Positions 1 through 4,962 of a stretch of 5,970 nucleotides of DNA are shown here, one piece after another (position 1 is the stretch's first letter; each line of letters opens with the position of its first letter). A program made the position numbers and the translations under genes. Below the pieces are notes generated by a model that saw only the letters and a program-made list of their open reading frames with translations, was not told the DNA's origin and ran no database searches. This stretch comes from a bacterium (GTDB lineage Bacteria; Verrucomicrobiota; Verrucomicrobiia; Limisphaerales; J093), in contig JAJXTA010000208.1 of assembly GCA_021784265.1 (NCBI GenBank), positions 1-5,970 of the forward strand, read 5' to 3'.

Positions 1-1
1 C

Positions 2-121
2 TCGACCGATGGGTGTGTCTGGCCCGACCTGACCCACGCGGACGGTGCCCTGGGCAAGGGCCTTTGGGCGCCGCTGCAAGATTACGGCGTCTTCCAGGTC
101 TTGGTGGGCTCGACGCCCTGA
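2..121 (+). CDS. C-terminal fragment of an unidentified protein, possibly a glycoside hydrolase
   Basis: The left edge cuts this gene; 39 codons and a TGA stop (119-121) remain. The frame was chosen because 33 of 39 codons end in G or C and the peptide looks like an ordinary globular C-terminus (contains VWPDLTHADG and later LQDYGVFQVLVGSTP); the neighbouring frame gives an Arg/Gly/Pro-rich peptide. A terminal hydrophobic strand after 'L.DYGV' resembles the last beta-strand of the C-terminal sandwich in alpha-amylase-type glycoside hydrolases, where an 'L.PYGV.VL'-like ending is frequent. That assignment rests on one short motif and is weak; any enzyme ending in a beta-sandwich would fit. A strong hairpin follows 57 bases after the stop and may end its transcript. 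Confidence 0.6.
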   Translation, partial: STDGCVWPDLTHADGALGKGLWAPLQDYGVFQVLVGSTP

Positions 122-177
122 GCCGGTGATTTCCTCCGCGGTAGGTTGGTAGGCAGTCTGGTTAGTTGGGTCACGTT

Positions 178-208
178 GGTGGCGGCGGAGTGGTTCTCCG
201 CCGCCACC
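178..208. terminator. Perfect 13-bp GC-rich hairpin, possible transcription terminator without a T-tract
   Basis: The left arm GGTGGCGGCGGAG (178-190), the loop TGGTT (191-195) and the right arm CTCCGCCGCCACC (196-208) form a perfect 13-bp stem, nearly all G:C. It lies between the stop of the upstream fragment (121) and the pseudopilin start (306). No T-run follows on either strand, so it is not a canonical intrinsic terminator. It could be a T-less terminator, an mRNA-end stabiliser or a dispersed intergenic repeat. The structure is seen directly; the role is inferred. Confidence 0.5.
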
Positions 209-272
209 TGCTGGACTGGCGCAGCCTGCACCGGCCCGCGGACGCGGGTGAGCGGCAGCCGCGTGGCTCCAA

Positions 273-288
273 CCCGCCGCGTGGCGGG
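273..288. other. Small hairpin upstream of the pseudopilin start
   Basis: CCCGCC (273-278) and GGCGGG (283-288) form a perfect 6-bp stem with the tetraloop GCGT, ending 17 bases before the TTG start at 306. It could influence translation of the pseudopilin, but short perfect stems are common in sequence this GC-rich. The rest of 209-305 shows no promoter hexamers that I can support. Confidence 0.3.
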
Positions 289-297
289 CGCGCGGCG

Positions 298-313
298 AAA
301 ACGTTTTGAAAAC
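298..313. promoter_or_regulatory. AT-rich overlapping palindromes at the pseudopilin start codon
   Basis: AAAACGTTTT (298-307) is a perfect palindrome. It overlaps GTTTT-G-AAAAC (303-313), and the hexamer GAAAAC occurs at 297-302 and again at 308-313, 11 bases apart, close to one helical turn. The TTG start codon (306-308) lies inside. In a GC-rich region this island may be an unstructured ribosome landing site replacing a Shine-Dalgarno sequence, or a protein-binding site. The pattern is seen; both roles are inferred. Confidence 0.3.
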
Positions 314-1049
314 CTACAACCCAGGCCCGGCTGCATCGCGCCGCTGCCACCCCGGTGGCCGTCGTCCTCGGGCGGGCTTTACCCTCATTGAGCTCCTCAC
401 CGTCATCGCGATCATGGCCGTCCTGATGACGCTGCTCCTCACCGCTGTCAACGCGGCGCGGAAGAAATCGCATCAGGCGCGCTGCATGGCGAATCTGCAC
501 CAAATCAGCTTGGCACTCACGATGTACCTGGATGACTTCCAGCAGCGCCCGCCCCGGTTTGATCCCCTGGTGGCCGGTCGCTACCTGGCCGCCGCGGAGG
601 CGCTGGTCTGCCCGCAGGACCGGACGGGCAACTGGGGGGGGCTGGTCAATGGTAGCGGGGTTTTTTCCGCCGTGCTGTTGCCCGTGTCGGGGAGCACTAA
701 CAGTTGGCTGGCGTTCTCCTATCTCAACCCGTTGGGCTGGGATGACACGGCCTGGGCGCGGCTGATGAAAGCCGGCAGCCTGGCCGGCGTGGCCACCTGC
801 CAGCTTCACGGTTTGGGTCAGCCAAACACGGCTGCGCCCTCGATCCAGGATTTCGAGGGCCTCACCCTGCGGGCCCAGCGGGACGGCGCCGTAGTGCAGC
901 GCAAGGTCTTTTGGGCGTCCACCGTGCTGTTGCCGCCGCCCACCTTCGCCAACTTGACGCCGGACGCGGGGGTGCCGGCGTTGACCCCGCCGGCAGGGGG
1001 CGACTATCCCTGGCCCCTGTTTGTCGATGAACTCCCGCCCGCTCCCTGA
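306..1049 (+). CDS. Type II secretion / type IV-like pseudopilin with N-terminal methylation motif
   Basis: A 247-residue prepilin-like protein. A long basic leader (residues 1-24, ending RPRAG) precedes FTLIELL, the class III signal cut by prepilin peptidase between Gly24 and Phe25; the conserved Glu at +5 (Glu29) is present. Residues 25-47 form the hydrophobic helix that sits in the inner membrane or packs in a pseudopilus core. The segment after the helix (NLHQISLALTMYLDD) and the VCPQD motif near residue 104 match the soluble-domain style of pseudopilins abundant in Verrucomicrobia and Planctomycetes, as does GLTLRAQRDGAV later on. The 'H-x9-DG' signature of the DUF1559 group is not visible. 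The start is TTG 306: the frame is closed by TGA at 249-251 and has no ATG or GTG between that stop and the signal. No clear Shine-Dalgarno is present. Residues 110-112 are encoded in a run of eight G. Genes of this type often stand alone, so membership of a complete secretion system cannot be judged here. Confidence 0.9.
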   Translation: MKTYNPGPAASRRCHPGGRRPRAGFTLIELLTVIAIMAVLMTLLLTAVNAARKKSHQARCMANLHQISLALTMYLDDFQQRPPRFDPLVAGRYLAAAEALVCPQDRTGNWGGLVNGSGVFSAVLLPVSGSTNSWLAFSYLNPLGWDDTAWARLMKAGSLAGVATCQLHGLGQPNTAAPSIQDFEGLTLRAQRDGAVVQRKVFWASTVLLPPPTFANLTPDAGVPALTPPAGGDYPWPLFVDELPPAP

Positions 1050-1064
1050 ATCGCTCGTGCCCCT

Positions 1065-1070
1065 GGAGGG
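1065..1070 (+). promoter_or_regulatory. Shine-Dalgarno sequence deciding the start of the membrane protein
   Basis: GGAGGG lies 7 bases before ATG 1078. It favours this start over TTG 1021 and ATG 1027, which are in frame upstream, overlap the pseudopilin gene and lack such a site. Confidence 0.75.
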
Positions 1071-1077
1071 CGAGGGC

Positions 1078-1923
1078 ATGATACGTCCGTTTCGGGTGGC
1101 GGCGGCGTGTCCTGGCGCCGGCCGGAGTTGGGCGGATGCGTGGCGGGGCCTGTTGTGGTGTGAGTGGTTTGCCCACAGCCAATTGGTGCTGGTGTTCCTT
1201 GGCGCGTGGCTGGCGATCGTCTGGCTCCTGCCGCTGTTCGCCGATCCCGGCTGGGTGTTGCTCCTGGGCGGCCTTTACGCCCTGGTCGCGGGGCCGACCT
1301 ACGGGGGCGGGGACCTGATGGAGGGGTGTGAGGAGTTCACCCTCGCCCTGCCGGCGACCCGCGCCGAACGTTACGTGGCGCGGTTGGTCGTTGGGGGTGG
1401 CACGCTGCTGGTGTTGACGGCAATGGATGTGCTGGCGATGGGCTTGGACCTCTCCCAGACCTTGGCCCGGCTCTACGTGGACACCGGGCTGGTGCAGCCG
1501 ATGCAAGTGGCCCATCCCGGGCTGTTGTATGGCTTGGTGTTCGCCTTGCCGTTTGCCGCTTTCGCCTTCTCGTTCGGTCTGGCCGCCGTCACTCGCTCCC
1601 GGGCCCAGGTGTTCGCCGCCTCGTTCTGGGGTGCGTTGGCGGCGTTGCTCGTTTTGCGGGTCGCCGGGCATTACGAACACGCGGTGTGGGGGCAGTTGAA
1701 CGGTTTGATCGCGTGCCCGCTGTTGATGGGTTTGGCGTCAGCCGCCGTGGGGGTGGGCTACCTTGGGTACCAACACAAAGAGGTGGGGGCTCCCGTCACC
1801 CCCTTTCATCTGCCCGGGCGGTGGTGGGCCTGGGCGGCGCTGTTCTTGGTGGGGCTGGCCGTGGCGCTCTGGTTGGCGTCGTGGGTGGCGGGACAGTTGC
1901 CCGCGGCGCTCCGGCCGAGTTGA
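1078..1923 (+). CDS. Multi-pass membrane protein, ABC-2 type permease-like
   Basis: A 281-residue integral membrane protein. About seven hydrophobic segments are visible, near residues 36-53, 58-77, 101-123, 149-171, 176-193, 208-231 and 249-271, after a short N-terminal cytoplasmic part. Between segments 2 and 3 lies GGGDLMEGCEEFTLALPATRAERYVARL. An 'E.EEF...LP.TR...Y..R' loop here resembles the cytoplasmic coupling region of ABC-2 type permeases ('EFLLSLPVSR...'), which touches the ATPase partner. The length suits such a permease, but no Walker-motif ATPase gene is in the window, so substrate and direction of transport are unknown. The gene follows the pseudopilin by 28 bases and may be cotranscribed with it. 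An in-frame ORF extends back to TTG 1021, but the Shine-Dalgarno supports 1078. Another polytopic membrane protein family is possible. Confidence 0.8.
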   Translation: MIRPFRVAAACPGAGRSWADAWRGLLWCEWFAHSQLVLVFLGAWLAIVWLLPLFADPGWVLLLGGLYALVAGPTYGGGDLMEGCEEFTLALPATRAERYVARLVVGGGTLLVLTAMDVLAMGLDLSQTLARLYVDTGLVQPMQVAHPGLLYGLVFALPFAAFAFSFGLAAVTRSRAQVFAASFWGALAALLVLRVAGHYEHAVWGQLNGLIACPLLMGLASAAVGVGYLGYQHKEVGAPVTPFHLPGRWWAWAALFLVGLAVALWLASWVAGQLPAALRPS

Positions 1924-1943
1924 GCCTATCGCGGCGCGAGGTC

Positions 1944-1986
1944 GCAAACCTGCGAACCGGGTCCGGGCCCCGTTTTTCGCAGTTGC
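1944..1986 (+). terminator. Imperfect terminator-like hairpin after the permease gene
   Basis: The outer stem is GCAA (1944-1947) with TTGC (1983-1986), then a 2-nt bulge, then CTGCGAA (1950-1956) with TTCGCAG (1976-1982). After an internal loop, CGGG (1958-1961) pairs with CCCG (1969-1972) around a 7-nt loop. A TTTTT run (1973-1977) follows the inner stem directly. The inner stem plus T-run could end transcription 50 bases past the permease stop; the larger stem would include part of the T-run. An alternative stem, AGGT (1939-1942) with ACCT (1948-1951), flanked by CGC/GCG, would exclude it. Confidence 0.45.
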
Positions 1987-2011
1987 AACCCGTAGCGGGA
2001 CCCCCTAGAAT
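1983..2011 (+). promoter_or_regulatory. Candidate sigma70-type promoter for the large secreted protein gene
   Basis: TTGCAA (1983-1988; four of six match TTGACA) and TAGAAT (2006-2011; five of six match TATAAT) are separated by exactly 17 bases. Transcription would start near 2018, giving a leader of about 60 bases before ATG 2080. The position after the permease terminator-like hairpin and before the large gene is sensible. Identified by eye from the sigma70 consensus only. Confidence 0.45.
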
Positions 2012-2024
2012 AGGCCAGTTCTAG
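2005..2024. promoter_or_regulatory. 20-bp dyad overlapping the predicted -10, possible operator
   Basis: CTAGAA (2005-2010) and TTCTAG (2019-2024) are perfect inverted arms, and the central GGCC (2013-2016) is symmetric about the same centre, so 16 of 20 positions obey the dyad. The left arm contains most of the predicted -10 hexamer. A dimeric regulator bound here would block RNA polymerase. No gene for such a regulator is identified in the window. Seen directly; operator role inferred. Confidence 0.4.
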
Positions 2025-2079
2025 CTGCTCCCCCGCCAGGAATGTACTTGGCATCCCGCGTGCGGACAGCAGCTTTGGG

Positions 2080-4947
2080 ATGAGCCACACCAACGCAATT
2101 CGACCTCGGAAGGGTGGAAGCAGCCGCCTCGTGGCGCTGGCGGTCTTGGCGGTGCTCTTGGTGGCGGGCCCAAGCGCGTGGGGAGCCGCGGGGGTGGTCC
2201 TGGCTTGGGACCCGAGCCCCAGTCCGCAAGTGGTTGGCTATAAGCTGCATTGGGGCGGCGCCAGCGGCGCTTACACCGGCGTGCTGGACGTTGGCAACAC
2301 CAACACCGTCACCGTCACCAACCTCACCATCGATGTCTTGACCTTCTTCGCGGTGACCGCCTACGACTCCAATGGAGTCGAGAGCCTTCCCTCCAACGAG
2401 ATCAGCTATACTTTGCCAGCCCCGCCTACGGTCCCCACGGCCGCCGGGCTGAGTTGGTCCAACCCGGCCGACCTCGTGTATGGGACCCCCTTGGGACCGC
2501 AGCAACTCAACGCGACCGCCAGCGTGCCGGGGGGCTTCGTTTATAACCCGCCCCCAGGGGCGGTGTTGGCCGCCGGCCCCGCCCAGACGCTCACCGTGAT
2601 CTTCACCCCGGCGGACCTGACGAGCTTCTCTCCCGCCACTAACACGGTGCTGGTGAATGTGCAACCGGCGCCGTTGCGGATCACCGCCGACAGCAAGTCC
2701 AAGACTTATGGTGGCGCGATGCCACTGCTGACGTTTACTCCCGCCGGCTTCGTCAACGGCGATACGGCGGCGGTGCTGGCCGCGCCGCCCGCTCTGAGCA
2801 CCACGGCCGGCCCCGCGAGCGGCGTCGGGACCTACCCGATCAGCGTCACCGGGGCGGCCGCCCCCAATTACACCATTAGCTTTGGGAGCGGGGTGCTCAC
2901 GGTGACCCCGGCCCCGCTGCGTCTCACCGCGGACAACCAGACCAAGGCTTACGGGACGGCGCTGCCGCTGCTGACGTTTACTCCCGCCGGCTTCGTCAAC
3001 GGCGATACGGTCGCTTCCCTCAGCACCCCCCCGTCGTTGAGCACCAGCGCTACCGCCGGCAGTGCGGTCGGCTCGTACCCCATCACTCTCACTGGAGCAG
3101 CCTCGCCAAATTATACCATCAGCCTGGCAAACGGGACCCTGACGGTCACCCCCGCCACGCTGCGCATCACCGCCGAGAACGCGACCAAGGTTTATGGGCA
3201 AGCCCTGCCGGTGCTGGCCTCCAGCATCGTGGGTTTTGCCAACGGCGACAGTTTGGCGATCTTGAGCGGGCCGGTGCATCTGGACACCACCGCCAGCGCC
3301 AGCAGCGCCGTGGGCGCCTATCCGATCACCCCCAGCGGCCCGACCGCCCCGAACTACTCGATCACCTTCGTGCCGGGGACGCTCACCGTGACCCCCGCGC
3401 CCCTGCGTGTCACCGCCGACGACAAGAGCATGGCGTACGGGCAGGTGCCGCCGCCGTTGACCGCGAGCTTCGCCGGGTTGGTCAATGGTGACACCCCGGC
3501 CAGCCTCGGCACGCCGCCGCAACCCACCACGACTGCGAGCGCGACCAGCCCCGTCGGCACCTATCCCATCAGCGTCAGCGGGGTCAGTGCCCCCAACTAC
3601 ACGGTTGCTTTTGGCAACGGCACATTGACGGTCAACCCGGCGACCCTGACCGTGACCGCCAACGACCTTTCCCGGCCGAAAGGAGCGACTAATCCGCCGC
3701 TGACGGCGACGTATGCCGGCTTCGTCAATGGCGAGACCCCGGCCGTGCTTAGCCCAGCGGCCACGCTGCAAACCACCGCCGATACCAACAGCCCCGTCGG
3801 CGCCTACCCCATCACCGTCAGCGGGGGGGCGGCGCCCAACTATCAGTTGTCGGTGGTCAACGGCACTCTGACGGTGACGGCGGCGGCGCTGACAGCCCTG
3901 GCGCTCAGCCCGACCAACCTCGCTCTGTACCTAGGCCAAACGCAGGCCGTGAGCGCCCTGGAGGTTTACACCGACGGCTCGCAGGTCACCCAAACCGAGG
4001 CGGTCGTTTGGGGTGTCGCCCGCACCAACGTGGCCAGCATCCAAACCAACGGCGTGGTGACGGCCCTGGCGGCGGGCCAGACCTTGATTGGGGCGCGGGT
4101 GGGGCCCTTGAGTGCGTCGGGCTTGGTCACGGTGACAGTGCCGCCGGCCTCCCAGGCCCAAGCCTTGCCCCCGGCCCCACCCGCGCTGGGCGGCACAAAC
4201 ACAACGTCCCCAACCGCCGCCGCAGGCGCCACGACCCCGGCGTCGTCGGCCTCCTCCGCCGGCTCGACGACGCCTGCGAAGACCCCGAGCCCGTCCGTGA
4301 GCCTGCCGGGTGTGCCGCCGCTGCTGGCCATCACCTTCACTAACCAGCACGTGACCGTGGTGCTGCTCGGGACCGTGGGGGCCAGCTATGCGCTCCAGAG
4401 CAGCTCCAGGCCCGGGGTGCCCGGGAGCTGGATCACCCTCACGAATCTCACCCTCGACAGCCCGGTACACCTCTCCGCCGTCACCCCGCCGCCGGGGGTG
4501 TTGGGCAGTGCGTTTGTGCCTGCCGCCCAGGCCTGGACCGACCCGCGCGTGACCGAAGGTGCCATGAACTATTACCGGGTGATCATGCAGGCGGACTACG
4601 CGACGCTGGCCGATCAGGTTCTGGGCGGCAAAGGCTACGCCACCCGCCTGATCGTGGTGCGGATGCCGGGGGACCTCTCGCACGTGGTCTGTTATGTGAC
4701 CCAGGCCAACGCCTACCTGGACTACGATAGCCAGAGCCGGGCCGTCCGGCTCCAGCCCTCCGGCGCGGCGATTCGCGAGGTCGCGACGATGGTCGCCGCC
4801 GCGTTCAACCAGAATTGGACTTCCGCCTCCGAATTCACGGTCAGCGATGGGGTGCAACTGATGGCCGCCACCGTGGTCAAGACCGATCCGCCGTCCGCGG
4901 ACCCGGTCGCCGCGCCGGGGGGGCCGGCCATTCGCGTGGACTTCTAA
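2080..4947 (+). CDS. Secreted modular protein: FnIII, Ig-like, five MBG repeats, Big_2, linker, beta-sandwich, degenerate transglutaminase-like C-terminus
   Basis: A 955-residue exported protein. Residues 1-36 form a signal peptide: basic n-region (RPRK...R16), hydrophobic core 17-30, and a likely cut near A33-A37. Domains in order: FnIII-like 38-113 (VVLAWDPSPSPQVVGYKLHW, AVTAYDSNGVES); Ig-like 123-197 (VYGTPL..QLNATASVPG, LTVIFTP); five MBG/YDG-type repeats 198-602, each 81 residues with YG, NGD/NGE, VG.YPI, PNY and G.LTV; Big_2-type Ig 603-687 (LALSPTNLALYLGQT, NGVVTALAAG); Pro/Thr/Ser/Ala-rich linker 688-747; beta-sandwich 748-835 (SYALQSSS...WITLTNL...NYYRV); and C-terminal domain 836-955. 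The last resembles the second half of a transglutaminase-like or cysteine-protease fold, with His868 and Asp881 in place but Gln837 where the nucleophilic Cys is expected. It has no LPXTG, PEP-CTERM or recognisable type IX sorting tail. ATG 2080 is the only start that keeps the full signal peptide; no strong Shine-Dalgarno is present. Likely a surface or periplasmic binding or adhesive protein, not an active enzyme. Confidence 0.9.
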   Translation: MSHTNAIRPRKGGSSRLVALAVLAVLLVAGPSAWGAAGVVLAWDPSPSPQVVGYKLHWGGASGAYTGVLDVGNTNTVTVTNLTIDVLTFFAVTAYDSNGVESLPSNEISYTLPAPPTVPTAAGLSWSNPADLVYGTPLGPQQLNATASVPGGFVYNPPPGAVLAAGPAQTLTVIFTPADLTSFSPATNTVLVNVQPAPLRITADSKSKTYGGAMPLLTFTPAGFVNGDTAAVLAAPPALSTTAGPASGVGTYPISVTGAAAPNYTISFGSGVLTVTPAPLRLTADNQTKAYGTALPLLTFTPAGFVNGDTVASLSTPPSLSTSATAGSAVGSYPITLTGAASPNYTISLANGTLTVTPATLRITAENATKVYGQALPVLASSIVGFANGDSLAILSGPVHLDTTASASSAVGAYPITPSGPTAPNYSITFVPGTLTVTPAPLRVTADDKSMAYGQVPPPLTASFAGLVNGDTPASLGTPPQPTTTASATSPVGTYPISVSGVSAPNYTVAFGNGTLTVNPATLTVTANDLSRPKGATNPPLTATYAGFVNGETPAVLSPAATLQTTADTNSPVGAYPITVSGGAAPNYQLSVVNGTLTVTAAALTALALSPTNLALYLGQTQAVSALEVYTDGSQVTQTEAVVWGVARTNVASIQTNGVVTALAAGQTLIGARVGPLSASGLVTVTVPPASQAQALPPAPPALGGTNTTSPTAAAGATTPASSASSAGSTTPAKTPSPSVSLPGVPPLLAITFTNQHVTVVLLGTVGASYALQSSSRPGVPGSWITLTNLTLDSPVHLSAVTPPPGVLGSAFVPAAQAWTDPRVTEGAMNYYRVIMQADYATLADQVLGGKGYATRLIVVRMPGDLSHVVCYVTQANAYLDYDSQSRAVRLQPSGAAIREVATMVAAAFNQNWTSASEFTVSDGVQLMAATVVKTDPPSADPVAAPGGPAIRVDF
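2725..2767 (+). repeat. 43-bp exact direct repeat, copy 1 (in MBG unit 1)
   Basis: Identical to 2968-3010, one 243-bp period downstream. It encodes LLTFTPAGFVNGDT in both units. Identity at every synonymous position suggests recent duplication or gene conversion. Confidence 0.9.
2968..3010 (+). repeat. 43-bp exact direct repeat, copy 2 (in MBG unit 2)
   Basis: Identical to 2725-2767. The flanking parts of units 1 and 2 differ at many bases, so the identity is confined to this block. Confidence 0.9.
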
Positions 4948-4962
4948 ACCTCCTTGGTCTTT

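Larger units (their letters stand above)
2671..3885 (+). repeat. Five tandem 243-bp coding repeats (MBG-type domains)
   Basis: Units are at 2671-2913, 2914-3156, 3157-3399, 3400-3642 and 3643-3885. Every unit is exactly 243 bp (81 codons) with no insertion or deletion between units. Each starts with (P/T)-L-(R/T)-(I/L/V)-T-A and ends near G-x-LTV-x-(P/A)-A. Protein similarity is clear throughout. DNA similarity is patchy except between units 1 and 2. Unit 5 is the most divergent: its YG motif is replaced by RPKG and NGD by NGE. Confidence 0.9.

Noticed and set aside
146..391. 81-codon + strand ORF across the first intergenic region
   Set aside because: It runs through the 13-bp hairpin and overlaps the pseudopilin signal region in another frame; composition is not protein-like.
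1021..1077. Upstream TTG 1021 or ATG 1027 as the start of the membrane protein
   Set aside because: Both overlap the pseudopilin gene and lack a Shine-Dalgarno, whereas ATG 1078 has GGAGGG 7 bases upstream.
171..1079. 302-codon minus-strand ORF opposite the pseudopilin
   Set aside because: The + strand carries an unmistakable FTLIELL prepilin signal; the antisense product has shadow-like composition.
862..1680. 272-codon minus-strand ORF opposite the membrane protein
   Set aside because: The product is Gln/Arg/His-rich with no domain, while the + frame shows regular membrane helices and a good Shine-Dalgarno.
2005..3771. 588-codon minus-strand ORF opposite the repeat protein gene
   Set aside because: It is antisense to a gene with clear domains, its product is rich in Arg/Gly/Gln/His without any recognisable domain, and it repeats with the same 81-codon period. 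Long antisense frames are expected opposite GC-rich codons.
2671..3885. Tandem repeats considered as a CRISPR-like or noncoding array
   Set aside because: The period is 243 bp, the frame is open throughout, and variation is in protein-compatible positions; these are domain repeats.
4722..4955. Minus-strand AAGGAGGT (4955-4948) upstream of a 69-codon minus-strand ORF starting at 4931
   Set aside because: The spacing of 16 bases to the ATG is too long and the ORF is a shadow of the large gene's C-terminal domain.
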